A stretch of 64,000 nt of DNA from Corynebacterium faecale (GTDB lineage Bacteria > Actinomycetota > Actinomycetes > Mycobacteriales > Mycobacteriaceae), in the NCBI RefSeq assembly GCF_030408735.1, contig NZ_CP047204.1:1116001-1180000 (forward strand), written 5' to 3'. Shown here one piece after another: positions 48,912 through 58,194 of this stretch. The notes under the pieces were generated by a model. The model searched no databases and had not been told where the DNA came from. It saw only the letters and a list, made by a program, of their open reading frames with translations. Made by a program: the position numbers and the translations under genes. The first letter of the stretch is position 1. Each line of letters begins with the position of its first letter.

Positions 48912-50024
48912 GTGTTGGAGATCCAACCGAAGTTTCTCAATCCACACCGCATCGCATTGGCACGCAAGCGCAGGGGACTGACCAAAACGGACCTGGCGGT
49001 GCGTCTCGGTGTGAACCCGCGGACGGTGGGGTCCTATGAGAAATCGGGAGCGCCCCTGGCACGCTCGGCGGATCTGGCAGAGTACCTGAGCTTCCCGGAG
49101 CAGTTCTTCGCCCAACGCGATCCAGTGGATATACCAACAGAAAACATCAACTTCCGTGCTGGGCGCCGAGCCACCGCGGTGCATCGGCATGCAGCTGTGG
49201 CGGCAGCCTCCAATGCGGTGGAACTGGCTGGCTGGATCGCCGGCCGGTTCGTGCTACCACCCTTGAAAGTGCTTAACCTCGGTGGTGTTGATCCCCGGAC
49301 AGCTGCGGGTCTGCTCCGGGACTCCTGGGGCATTGACACCCAACCGATCCCCAACCTGGTGCATTTGGCTGAATACTTCGGCATCAAGGTCTACAGCCTG
49401 CCTGCACTGGCGGAGAAAGTGGATGCGTTCTCCGTCTGGTCGGGGAGGGTGCCGTTCATCTTCATCGCGCGTCGGAAAACCCCGGAAATGTTCCGTTTCG
49501 ACATCGCCCATGAGATCGGCCACCTCGTTCTACACAGCAATGAACCACCCGCGGCAAAACAGGAACGGGAGGCGGATATCTTCGCCTCCGAACTGTTGAT
49601 GCCCCGCGCGGCAATCCTGGAGCTGGTGGAGAAGAACCCCTCGGTGGAACAGCTGTTGGCCTTCAAAAACGAATTCCGGGTATCCGCGATGATGGCTGCG
49701 GTGGCCTGCCATAAGGCGGGCCGACTTTCCGAGGCAGCCTACCGGAGAATATGCCGTGAGCTGCATGAACTGGGATACAAACATGGTGAACCCGATGGAC
49801 TGCCCACCCATGAAACGTCCAAGGTGTTCCCACAGGTGTTCCACCCTGAGCGTTTCCATGTGCAACAGGCCGCGGATGATCTTCACCTGCCCATCGAAGA
49901 GATCCATGGGTTGACCTTCTCCACGGCGTTGCATGTGGTGCAGCCGAAATTTGAACCCACCTATTTCCGCCCTGCCAGGAACTCCACCCAGGAATTCAGC
50001 CCGGACCTGCGGGTGATCAAATAG
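48912..50024 (+). CDS. XRE-family regulator fused to ImmA/IrrE metallopeptidase domain
   Basis: 370 residues from a GTG, with GGAGG about 10-14 bases upstream. The N-terminal helix-turn-helix (RIALARKRRGLTKTDLAVRLGV and RTVGSYEKSG, about 13-48) is followed after a linker by a zinc peptidase domain: FDIAHEIGHLVLHS with H200-E201-x-x-H204, and EREADIFASELLMP with the third ligand. This is the layout of ImmA/IrrE (COG2856) proteins that cleave repressors or act in toxin-antitoxin and phage-related switches. It is followed by a pRiA4b-ORF3-like gene after 37 bp and then a hypothetical. No xenobiotic or phage genes adjoin it. Confidence 0.85.
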   Translation: MLEIQPKFLNPHRIALARKRRGLTKTDLAVRLGVNPRTVGSYEKSGAPLARSADLAEYLSFPEQFFAQRDPVDIPTENINFRAGRRATAVHRHAAVAAASNAVELAGWIAGRFVLPPLKVLNLGGVDPRTAAGLLRDSWGIDTQPIPNLVHLAEYFGIKVYSLPALAEKVDAFSVWSGRVPFIFIARRKTPEMFRFDIAHEIGHLVLHSNEPPAAKQEREADIFASELLMPRAAILELVEKNPSVEQLLAFKNEFRVSAMMAAVACHKAGRLSEAAYRRICRELHELGYKHGEPDGLPTHETSKVFPQVFHPERFHVQQAADDLHLPIEEIHGLTFSTALHVVQPKFEPTYFRPARNSTQEFSPDLRVIK

Positions 50025-50061
50025 CGCTCCGGCAGCGCAGGTTCTGGTGTTGAATGAAGCC

Positions 50062-51363
50062 ATGAACCTACAACCATCATCAGAAAACCGAATCGGCCTG
50101 CGCATCCGGGTGGAACTCAAAGGCACGACACCCCTGGTCTGGCGCACCATCGACATTCCCAGCGATATCTACCTTGAGCAATTCCACCTGATTCTGCAGG
50201 GAGCCATGGGATGGGAGAACATCAACTTCCATTCCTTCTCCGGCGCACCCAAATTAGAGAAGGCCCTGGTCAGTGAGATGGAAATTGCTCTGACAGGGAA
50301 GCAGGAGACTGAGGAGACGCTGCGTTCGGAGCATGATGTGAGGGTGGATCAGCTGCTCTATCACCCCGGGGATCACCTGCTTTATGCCTACGACTATGAC
50401 GATGGATGGGAACACGCAGTAGTGGTGGTTGAGCAACTGCCCCAACCACCTGAGCAACCGCAGGTAGTAGATGGTGAGCAGGCTTGCCCACCGGAGAAGA
50501 TCGGTGGACCGGTGCGGGCAAACCAGGTGGCGGCGTGGGTGCGCGCCGGTTATGACGACAGCATTCCCGCTGCCGAGCAGGATCTTCTGCGTGAACAAGT
50601 GGGGGACTGGTCCCCGGATGATTTTGATCTAGAAGATGCCAATGAGCACCTCATCACCATGAACCACTACTACTTTCGCCTCAATCCTGAACTCCTGAGA
50701 ATTCGAGCTACCCTGCGGCCGGAGGCGGTGGGCCTCTTCTTGACCGAGTTCTACCACCCGATCTGGCGACTGCCTGACAGCGTGCCGGAACTCCTGCCCG
50801 CCCAGATCGAACCCTTCACCGCATTGCTGGAACTGATCGAGGGCGGGGTGGAACTTGCCACAAGCCAGCACGTTCCAGCAGATCTGGAAAATAACTGGGC
50901 GACACGGATGGGCCTGAGCACACGTGCGTCAGGTCAGCGTCACCCCATTGCACAGGTATACGAAGCCGCCCAGGACCTGGGACTTATCCACGTGCAGGAT
51001 GACATGATCACACCGACACCCAGCGCACGTGAACTTGGTACCGATGGGAAGAAATGGGCAGAGCACCTGATTGCCACACTGCCATTAAGACAAGACGATT
51101 TTGATCGACATGCAGGCTTTGCCACCCTGGTCACCGTCGGCGATGGTGCCCCACGGGCAACGTGGTATTCCCGCATCCAGGAATACCTGATCCAGATGGG
51201 CTGGATCGCCACCCACATAGGCCCCATCAGGGCCTATAACAAAACCCTGTCCTTCTTTGAGCTGCTCATCAATGGTCCTACCGGCACCCGGTGGGATGAC
51301 CAGCAACTCAGACAACACGAACGCGCACTCGCACCCATCTCCAGGGCCGTGGTGAAGGGATAA
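50062..51363 (+). CDS. Plasmid pRiA4b ORF-3-like protein (first of two)
   Basis: 433 residues from the ATG at 50062. The N-terminal half is a pRiA4b-ORF3/IS1096-TnpR-like domain: LRIRVELKGTTPLVWRTIDI, FHLILQGAMGWENINFHSFS, YAYDYDDGWEHAVVVVEQL and EQACPPEKIGG. The remainder (about 200-433) is helical, with a winged-helix-like part (YEAAQDLGLIHVQDDMITPT and KKWAEHLIATLPL). The family's function is not established; members accompany mobile elements. A paralogue with the same two-part layout is at 55741. It follows the XRE/ImmA gene closely, so the two are probably cotranscribed. Confidence 0.8.
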   Translation: MNLQPSSENRIGLRIRVELKGTTPLVWRTIDIPSDIYLEQFHLILQGAMGWENINFHSFSGAPKLEKALVSEMEIALTGKQETEETLRSEHDVRVDQLLYHPGDHLLYAYDYDDGWEHAVVVVEQLPQPPEQPQVVDGEQACPPEKIGGPVRANQVAAWVRAGYDDSIPAAEQDLLREQVGDWSPDDFDLEDANEHLITMNHYYFRLNPELLRIRATLRPEAVGLFLTEFYHPIWRLPDSVPELLPAQIEPFTALLELIEGGVELATSQHVPADLENNWATRMGLSTRASGQRHPIAQVYEAAQDLGLIHVQDDMITPTPSARELGTDGKKWAEHLIATLPLRQDDFDRHAGFATLVTVGDGAPRATWYSRIQEYLIQMGWIATHIGPIRAYNKTLSFFELLINGPTGTRWDDQQLRQHERALAPISRAVVKG

Positions 51364-51417
51364 CGCTTAATCGCAAGCCCGCCTCTGATTTTTCCGAAGC
51401 GGTTAGCATTGGTGGGC

Positions 51418-52953
51418 ATGGAAGCGAACCTCATTGAGCGCGGACCGCAACTGTTCACCGACGGCCCCGTCACAGTTGCCATCGGCCGCGATACCGCCAT
51501 CACCCAGTGGGAGATACCCAGCCACATGACCGCCGATCGGGTCTCGTTGGACTCCATCGCCCATGGTATCCAGCTGGTGGAGGCGGATCTTCCGGCGCAG
51601 GCCGTGGGATCAGTCTTTGTCGATGAACGCGCCGGGGCAGAGGACTTCGCTGCAGCACCTGAGATTCCCGCCCGTCGTTTCCTCATTGCCGAAGCCATGG
51701 CATCAGTATGGCGCTCCCGGATCCAGGACATTGCCGATTCCTCCGCCCCGCTTAAGTCGGATGCGGTGAAGGACCTCGGACGCCTGGATATCCCCGGTGA
51801 GCCGTACCTCAACGAACTCCTCGCGCAACGACGACGCGAACCGCGCGCCGAGGCTGGTGAAGTGGAGGTGCTGAGGGACCTCGTATACAACCTCCGCCAG
51901 TCCGTGATATTCGGGGCGGCCGGTTTCATGGCCACCGACCCTGCTGATTCAAAGGACACCACCCAGCAGGCACTGGCCCCAGATGGATGGATCCATAAGC
52001 TGTCCCTCCTGATCGCCGCGCAGGAATGCCTGGCCGGGGTGATCCTGACACAGATCCGCACCACTCCCGTCAGTCCCGCTACCGCAGAGGAACTGACCCA
52101 GACCTGCACGTTCATGCTGGAAAACCGGGCTGCCGATAGAAATTTGGCCGAACAACTCTCAGAAACGGTGCAACGCCTCCAGGACCCAGAGTGGCGGACC
52201 ACCAACGTGGTGAAAAAGATCATCAGCCGCTCAACACACCGGATGCTGGACGAAGCAGTCCACATCATCGGCCCCTTCGTAAAGCTTCGCCAGGGCAGTG
52301 AAGACACTTTCCCCACACTGGAGCTGACCCCGGGCGCCTCTGCCGGGGACAACGAGGTCCTCGATGCAGAACTGGTCGACGAATTTGACCCCGAGGAACT
52401 GGCCACAATTCTTGGCGATCTCTTCGAGAAAATGCTCCCCGACGCCACCGCCTACGTGGAAAAACTTGCACGGGACTACCCCAATGACACCCTCCAACAG
52501 CGTGAGAACCGTGCCCGACGACGCTTTAACGATCTGGCCTCCGGCCGAACCGTTGATACCAACCACGGCTACCTGGCCCTGGACGAAGCGGTGGCACTGC
52601 ACGCCATGACACTGGCGGTGCTCCGTGAAGTACCCGTGGACAACCCTGCCAAACGCAACCGCCAGGCAAAACAACTGGAATTGGCCATCACCGGTTTCAG
52701 CAGACTCCAGGACATCCCCGCGAACAAGGTTGTTCAACGGGGGATCTCCATGGCGCAGGAGTACCTTTACGCGGTCATCTTCAATAAAAGTGGTGTGGGG
52801 AAGCGGTTCCCCGTAGTGGCTCCGGCACTCAGGATGTTTGAGCGTCTTGCTCCAACCGTGGATGAAAAGTTCCTCGCTGAAAAGATGCTCTTCGTGGTCA
52901 ACAGTGGCGCCTTGAAGATCATCGAAATGATGGTGAACAGGGCGATCCGATAG
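51418..52953 (+). CDS. Hypothetical protein, 511 aa
   Basis: Starts at the ATG at 51418 (MEANLIERGPQLFTDGPVTV); an in-frame GTG three codons earlier is possible. Not recognised. No signal peptide or membrane segments. The protein looks all-helical after residue 90, with TNVVKKIISRSTHRMLDEAV in the middle, an acidic patch DAELVDEFDPEELATILGDL near 320 and LARDYPNDTLQQRENRARRR after it. It lies 54 bp after the ORF3-like gene in the same direction, so the three genes probably form one transcription unit. Confidence 0.6.
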   Translation: MEANLIERGPQLFTDGPVTVAIGRDTAITQWEIPSHMTADRVSLDSIAHGIQLVEADLPAQAVGSVFVDERAGAEDFAAAPEIPARRFLIAEAMASVWRSRIQDIADSSAPLKSDAVKDLGRLDIPGEPYLNELLAQRRREPRAEAGEVEVLRDLVYNLRQSVIFGAAGFMATDPADSKDTTQQALAPDGWIHKLSLLIAAQECLAGVILTQIRTTPVSPATAEELTQTCTFMLENRAADRNLAEQLSETVQRLQDPEWRTTNVVKKIISRSTHRMLDEAVHIIGPFVKLRQGSEDTFPTLELTPGASAGDNEVLDAELVDEFDPEELATILGDLFEKMLPDATAYVEKLARDYPNDTLQQRENRARRRFNDLASGRTVDTNHGYLALDEAVALHAMTLAVLREVPVDNPAKRNRQAKQLELAITGFSRLQDIPANKVVQRGISMAQEYLYAVIFNKSGVGKRFPVVAPALRMFERLAPTVDEKFLAEKMLFVVNSGALKIIEMMVNRAIR

Positions 52954-53425
52954 GTGAGGTTGCTCCATAAGGCGATCTGAGGGCTTCACAATGCTAGAAC
53001 AGATCTGAAGTGTGATTTTCTACCTATTCTGGTGAACGGGGGCCGCCGAACCGATCACCTCACAACCCTCCTGGCAGCCAGGGTTTCACTCCCCAGACCA
53101 CACATAATCCATCACACCCTGCTGACCGCCACCTCGTTGTCTAGTCACCTCCGGCCCTTGCCATCTGCTTGTGCCAGCGCCCTTGGCCGTTGAGTGTCAC
53201 CTCGCCGCTCCGCACACTCTCGGCAGGAAACCCCGCGGAAACCCCCTAAACCCCGCAGAGCCGATATTGCCCCGTTCGTCCCAGTAGCCCCAACAGCCCC
53301 ATTGCCCCCTCCCGTTGCGCCGCGAATCTGGCAGATCAATAGGAATCGCAGTGAATCCCTCGCGGATCAATAAAAATATCTCAGAAAACATTGTGTCGGA
53401 GGCCACATGATGGTGGAATTGCATC
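52954..53425. other. Non-coding stretch
   Basis: No supported gene. The region has C-rich tracts (repeated CCCCGC and AAACCCC around 53225-53260) and a candidate promoter area before 53426. I see no clear terminator for the preceding gene. Confidence 0.4.
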
Positions 53426-53740
53426 ATGGAGTTGATACCAGGAGTTGCAATTGTGTTAGCCGGATCGCTACTGGCGGTTATAACCACGCTGCGCTTAGCG
53501 CATTGGAATCCTTTCGTCAGGTTGCCATTTCTGGTCGGCAACCCGGAGGATTATCCCTTCGGGTTGTATACAGGTCGTGCGATGGGATTCCTGTTCATCA
53601 TGCTGGGCGGAGCAGTGCTGTATATGCCGATCAATTTGTGGGGCATGATGCTGATGGTTCTGGCCGCGGTTCCGGCACTGATGCTGACGCAGGATCATAA
53701 TCGGCGCCTGGATGGGGATTTTGGACCTGAGGCGATCTAG
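53426..53740 (+). CDS. Small hypothetical membrane protein
   Basis: 104 residues with three hydrophobic segments (VAIVLAGSLLAVITTLRLAH at the start, AMGFLFIMLGGAVLYMPINL and WGMMLMVLAAVPALMLTQ), and a short loop NPFVRLPFLVGNPEDYP between the first two. No family recognised. It stands alone. Upstream non-coding sequence is unusually C-rich, downstream AT-rich. Confidence 0.6.
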   Translation: MELIPGVAIVLAGSLLAVITTLRLAHWNPFVRLPFLVGNPEDYPFGLYTGRAMGFLFIMLGGAVLYMPINLWGMMLMVLAAVPALMLTQDHNRRLDGDFGPEAI

Positions 53741-54203
53741 AACCACCGCCTCACTCCACTCATAGGTCAACCAAAACAATTCCCCTCCTGCCATCCCGGG
53801 ATATCCGTAGAATCCCCGGAAAATGCCCCAAAAGCCCAGTTTGGGCCCTTTTCTGCCCCTTTTTCATCCGCAATTCGAAACAAGATAAATAAGTAAAACT
53901 TGCAATAAGAATCTATTTTGATAAGATGGAATCTGGACTTAAGCGAAAATAACCTTCGCCCTGGCGGCCCCCACTGACGAGTGTGGCCTATGGGCGAGGT
54001 TAATTTTTTGACTTGTAAGCGTGGGCATTCGTATGCATACGCAGTAATTGACGGTCCCGACAAAGAGTGTGCGGTTTAAGCGTGGCTGTGGTGGCGCGTG
54101 CCAATGGTAAGTACCAATGGTGCGTGAAGAAATGATGCCCCCAGCCCCCTGCATGCGGTGCAAATGAGGCCGCCTTGTGAAAGGGGTGGTCGGGAAGGCA
54201 AGT
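53741..54203. other. Upstream region of the flavin monooxygenase gene
   Basis: AT-rich and non-coding on the plus strand. It contains a perfect 12-bp palindrome CGTATGCATACG at 54030-54041, a possible operator. The start of the monooxygenase is uncertain; an in-frame start at 54177 exists. Confidence 0.45.
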
Positions 54204-55619
54204 GTGAGTAAGAAGCGCGTAGCAATTATCGGAGCTGGCCCGAGTGGAATGGCCCAGCTGAGGGCTTTTGAGTCAGCGGAGAAGAAGGGCCAGGAGATCC
54301 CTGAGCTGGTGTGCTTTGAAAAGCAGGACCAGTGGGGCGGACAGTGGAATTACACCTGGCGTACCGCAACTGACCATTACGGTGAGCCGGTCCACTCCAG
54401 TATGTACCGTAACCTGTGGTCGAATGGTCCGAAGGAGATTCTGGAGTTCGCGGAATACAGCTTCGATGAGCACTTCGGTAAGCCTATTTCCTCCTACCCA
54501 CCACGTGAGGTGCTGTGGGATTATATCAACGGCCGCGCAGAGCAGTCGGATGTGAAGAAGTACGTCAAGTTCGCCCATGCCGTGCGTTGGGTTGACTTTG
54601 ATGAGGACACCAAGTTGTTCACCATGCACGTGGAAAACCTGCGCACCGGTGAAACCATCAGCGAAACCTATGACAATGTCATTGTCGCTGCCGGTCACTT
54701 CAACTTCCCGAATATCCCACACTTTGACGGTATTGAGACTTTCCCTGGTCAGATCATGCACGCCCATGAGTTCCGTGGCGCTGAGACCCTGGCGGATAAG
54801 GATATTCTGCTGATCGGTGCGTCCTATTCTGCGGAGGATATCGGTTCCCAGGCCTATAAGATGGGCGCACGTTCCATCACCTATAGCTACCGCACGAAGC
54901 CGATGGGTCACGGTTGGCCGGAGGAGATGGAGGAGCTGCCACTGGTTCGCCGTTTCGATGGCTCCACCGCGCATTTCAAGAATGGTCAGAAGCGTGACTT
55001 CGATGCCGTGATCCTGTGCACCGGTTATAAGCACCACTACCCATTCCTGCCATCAGACCTGACGCTGCAGTCTGCGAACAATATCTACCCGGACACCCTG
55101 TACCGCGGTGTTGTCTCTGAGAAGAACAACCAGCTGTTCTGGCTGGGTGCCCAGGATCAGTGGCTGACCTTCAACATGTTCGATGCCCAGGCCTGGTACG
55201 CCCGCGATGTCATCCTTGGCCGCATTGAGCTGCCTACCGCCGAGGGGCAGCGCGCGCACATGGATGAGTGGCTGAAGCGTTTCAAGTCGCTTGAGGATGA
55301 AAACGGCCAGATCGATTTCCAGTGCGACTACGTCAAGGATCTCATCGAGCAGACGGATTACCCCATGTTCGATCTGGACGAGGTGGCCAACATCCAGCGC
55401 GCCTGGATGCAGTCCAAGAAGGAAGACATCATGAATTTCCGTGATGTCACTTACACCTCCGTGATCACCGGCACCAAGGCCGCTGAGCACCACACCCCGT
55501 GGATGCTGGAGCTCGATGACAGCCTTGAGCGTTACCTTGGCGAGCCGGATGAAGATGAGGCACGTGAGGTTTTCCGCGGCCAGATCCGCGACGAGTCCCG
55601 CGAAAGCCAGCGCCGCTAA
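54204..55619 (+). CDS. Flavin-containing monooxygenase (trimethylamine monooxygenase-like)
   Basis: 471 residues from a GTG at 54204 with AAGG about 9 bases upstream; an in-frame start at 54177 would add nine residues. Class B FMO: FAD-binding GAGPSGMAQLRAFE at the N-terminus, WGGQWNYTWRT, the FMO hallmark FPGQIMHAHEF (F-x-G-x3-H-x3-F), the NADPH-binding GASYSAEDIG, and ILCTGYKHHYPFLPS. The long form with YRNLWSNGPKE resembles bacterial trimethylamine monooxygenases, which make trimethylamine N-oxide. No TMAO reductase or TMA uptake genes are nearby, so substrate is inferred only from overall pattern. Terminates at a strong hairpin. Confidence 0.82.
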   Translation: MSKKRVAIIGAGPSGMAQLRAFESAEKKGQEIPELVCFEKQDQWGGQWNYTWRTATDHYGEPVHSSMYRNLWSNGPKEILEFAEYSFDEHFGKPISSYPPREVLWDYINGRAEQSDVKKYVKFAHAVRWVDFDEDTKLFTMHVENLRTGETISETYDNVIVAAGHFNFPNIPHFDGIETFPGQIMHAHEFRGAETLADKDILLIGASYSAEDIGSQAYKMGARSITYSYRTKPMGHGWPEEMEELPLVRRFDGSTAHFKNGQKRDFDAVILCTGYKHHYPFLPSDLTLQSANNIYPDTLYRGVVSEKNNQLFWLGAQDQWLTFNMFDAQAWYARDVILGRIELPTAEGQRAHMDEWLKRFKSLEDENGQIDFQCDYVKDLIEQTDYPMFDLDEVANIQRAWMQSKKEDIMNFRDVTYTSVITGTKAAEHHTPWMLELDDSLERYLGEPDEDEAREVFRGQIRDESRESQRR

Positions 55620-55648
55620 CCACCGGCGCAACGATTGGCTTGACGACG

Positions 55649-55690
55649 CCCACCCCACACCTTCCTTAAAGGGGGTGTGGGGTGGGTCTA
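55649..55690 (+). terminator. Terminator after flavin monooxygenase gene
   Basis: 13-bp perfect stem CCCACCCCACACC / GGTGTGGGGTGGG with a 12-nt loop, about 30 bp after the stop, followed by TCTAATTTC. Confidence 0.8.
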
Positions 55691-55740
55691 ATTTCGTCTG
55701 TTGAAACCACCATCGCGGTGCATGGGGGTTAAATGGACTC

Positions 55741-57141
55741 ATGGTATCGCCCTCTGACAACAGCGACAACAGCGACAACAGCGATTTCAATTTCTTCAAC
55801 CCGCCGAAACTACTGCCACCCACGATCCATCCTGTTCCGGATACCCCGGTGGGGTTGCAGCTCAAAGTGGTGCTGAACCAAACTGAGCCGGAGATCTGGC
55901 GCAGCATCGAAGTTCCCGGTGACCTGACCCTGGATGTTTTCCACCTGGTGCTGCAGGGTGCAATGGGGTGGCAGAATTATCATCTCCATGAATTTTCCGA
56001 GGACCGCGAACACTACCCCTTCATCACGGAATACATGTTGGAAGAAGACGGCTTTGGTTATCCAGAGGATCATTTCCGGGTTGACCAGGTGCTGAGAGAA
56101 GTGGGGGACAAGCTCAGTTACCACTATGACTTCGGTGATGGCTGGGAGCACACCATCACCGTGGAGAAGATCCTGGACACCTCACCTGATCAGCCGCGGT
56201 GTCTTGACGGCGCCCGGGCCTGCCCACCGGAGGATATGGGTGGGTTATGGACTCTTGAGGTGGTGGTTCCCTGGGTGGAATCAGGCTTCAAGAAGAAACT
56301 TGCACCAACCCATATCGATGCTGATCATTATCGGGATTGGCTCGGCACCTGGGACCCGGCAATTTTCGATGCCCAGGCAGCCACCCGGGAGCTGCAGACC
56401 CTGGTGAAAAAGAGCCCTCACCGCCTGGCCCCGGGCCTGCGCCAGGTGATGTCCCAGATTCCCTTCATGAAGGGGGAACAGCTCTATACTCTCTTGGACC
56501 TGGACATCTGGTACGAGCCGGCGGCTTCTGGTGTCGCACTCACTCCCAAGATGGTGGAGCCCTACACTCAACTTTTCGACCTGATCGGGGATGGAATGAA
56601 ACTCACCCCCGCCAAGTATCTGCCCACCTCAGTGGTGCGTGACTATGCCGATCGAACGGGACTCAGTGCCTGGTGGCCGAGGAGGATCACCTCGGAATCG
56701 GTGACGCCGTTATATGGGGTCCGGGAGATGTCCCGTTCTCTGGGATTGCTGCGCGTTGCCAACGGCGTGATTGCACCCACGAAAAAGGCCAGGTCGCTGG
56801 GCGATGACCCACGTTCCTGGGAGAAGCATCTCCGCACGAAGCTGCCCCTGGGGAAAACGAATTATGATAGGCATGCTGGCTGGGCGGCACTCGTTGTTAT
56901 CGGCAGTGGTGCACCCTATGAACAGTGGCCTGATCTGATTGCTGAGGTGCTCGCTGATATGGGGTGGGCGAAGAAGGATCAGTGGGGCAACAGTTACAGT
57001 CCCGGTTTTGCCAGTCCCACCTATGATGTGATTGATTTCCTGGCGGAGGGGATCGGTAGTGATATCTGGGAAAGAAAAGCACCTGAGGACCATGTGATTG
57101 CAGTGGCTGCCCTGGCGCGCAGTATGGTGATCATCGCATAA
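55741..57141 (+). CDS. Plasmid pRiA4b ORF-3-like protein (second of two)
   Basis: 466 residues. It has the same domain order as the protein at 50062: LQLKVVLNQTEPEIWRSIEV, FHLVLQGAMGWQNYHLHEFS, YHYDFGDGWEHTITVEKIL and GARACPPEDMGG, followed by a helical C-terminal part with RSLGLLRVANGVIAPTKKAR. The N-terminus contains a perfect 9-bp tandem repeat (GACAACAGC three times, 55756-55782), giving D-N-S repeats; changes in copy number would keep the frame. A TTAAAT box lies just before the ATG, so the transcript may be leaderless. Function unknown. Confidence 0.8.
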   Translation: MVSPSDNSDNSDNSDFNFFNPPKLLPPTIHPVPDTPVGLQLKVVLNQTEPEIWRSIEVPGDLTLDVFHLVLQGAMGWQNYHLHEFSEDREHYPFITEYMLEEDGFGYPEDHFRVDQVLREVGDKLSYHYDFGDGWEHTITVEKILDTSPDQPRCLDGARACPPEDMGGLWTLEVVVPWVESGFKKKLAPTHIDADHYRDWLGTWDPAIFDAQAATRELQTLVKKSPHRLAPGLRQVMSQIPFMKGEQLYTLLDLDIWYEPAASGVALTPKMVEPYTQLFDLIGDGMKLTPAKYLPTSVVRDYADRTGLSAWWPRRITSESVTPLYGVREMSRSLGLLRVANGVIAPTKKARSLGDDPRSWEKHLRTKLPLGKTNYDRHAGWAALVVIGSGAPYEQWPDLIAEVLADMGWAKKDQWGNSYSPGFASPTYDVIDFLAEGIGSDIWERKAPEDHVIAVAALARSMVIIA

Positions 57142-57208
57142 CCGCGGCGGGGCGCGCACAGATCCCCCGCACAGATCCCCATCGTGGGCCTGGGTATATT
57201 GTCTCTTC

Positions 57209-57886
57209 ATGGTTGCAGACAAGTCCTCGACGGACCCCACCAGGCGTTATGGCACCCCGATGCGCTGGGTGATGTTCTTTGCAGGTGTCTGGATCATGAC
57301 GCTCGGCATCGCTCTCACTGTTCATGCTGATCTTGGCACCACACCCATTTCCACGGTGCCGGCGGCCATCGCAGCTGCCTCACCTTTATCCTTCGGTGTC
57401 ATCACCATCTTGATGAGCTTCGTCTTCGTCCTCGCCCAGAAACTCATCCTGCGTAGACGCTTTACCACCTTCCAATACTGGCAGTTCCTGGTGGCCTTCG
57501 TTTTCGGCGGATTATGTGATGTCTCCCTGTACCTGACTGATTTCATCCACCCCGGTCATTATCTGTGGCAGTGGGTCACCATGCTCATCGGCGTCCTCCT
57601 GGTCTCCTTCGGGGTGTTTCTCCAGATCCTCCCGCGCATCCTGTATTCGCCGGGGGAGGGCATCGTCGCCGCGATCACGTTGGCGTCGGGTTGGCGTTTT
57701 GGCACTGTGAAGCAGTTCTTTGACTGGTCGCTCACCCTCATCGCGGTCGCCATCGGTCTTATCTTCGTTGGTGAACTCAGCGGTGTGCGCGAAGGGACGG
57801 TTTTTGCGGCTTTTGCCGTCGGCGGCATGGTCAAGGTCTACCAGCGTCTCTATGACACTTATCTGCGTCGCAATCTCCATCCATAA
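57209..57886 (+). CDS. YczE/YyaS/YitT-type membrane protein
   Basis: 225 residues, about five to six membrane segments. The first segment FFAGVWIMTLGIALTVHADL with GTTPISTVPAAIAAASPLSF is the characteristic start of YczE/YitT-like integral membrane proteins. A TATATT -10 box ends seven bases before the ATG, so the mRNA is probably leaderless. The function of the family is not established. Not obviously part of an operon. Confidence 0.75.
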   Translation: MVADKSSTDPTRRYGTPMRWVMFFAGVWIMTLGIALTVHADLGTTPISTVPAAIAAASPLSFGVITILMSFVFVLAQKLILRRRFTTFQYWQFLVAFVFGGLCDVSLYLTDFIHPGHYLWQWVTMLIGVLLVSFGVFLQILPRILYSPGEGIVAAITLASGWRFGTVKQFFDWSLTLIAVAIGLIFVGELSGVREGTVFAAFAVGGMVKVYQRLYDTYLRRNLHP

Positions 57887-57990
57887 AACCATGTCTGTGT
57901 TCTCTTCTCCCGGGGGAAATTCGACTCACTTCGGCTGTGCTTTTGCTTAGATCAACCCGGCAATTGTCCGTCTTTAAAGTAAACCCAGCC

Positions 57991-58021
57991 TTAACTGAAC
58001 ATTGTTTTCAAGTTCATTTAA
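57991..58021 (+). promoter_or_regulatory. Inverted repeat upstream of alkaline phosphatase
   Basis: TTAACTGAAC (57991-58000) and GTTCATTTAA (58012-58021), one mismatch, 11-nt spacer. It lies about 175 bp before the start codon. A phosphate-response (PhoR) role is plausible from the downstream gene but is not shown by the sequence. Confidence 0.45.
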
Positions 58022-58194
58022 CGGACACCTGTGCGGCATAACTTATGGGTATCCGTAGTCGAGAGGTCATTGACCATCTCCCAAGCTACGGTCAGCTATT
58101 TTCGCACCCGGCGCTGACCTGCCTCAATGTATGACCAGCGTCTGATTTGGTGCGCCCAGATTATTCGATGATCCCATTCGATAAGGATTTAAAA

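Noticed and set aside
51234..52448. 404-residue Ser-rich frame opposite the 511-aa hypothetical gene
   Set aside because: Composition is low-complexity Ser/Arg with no domain, and the plus-strand frame fits the operon direction and codon use better, although the plus-strand protein itself is unrecognised.
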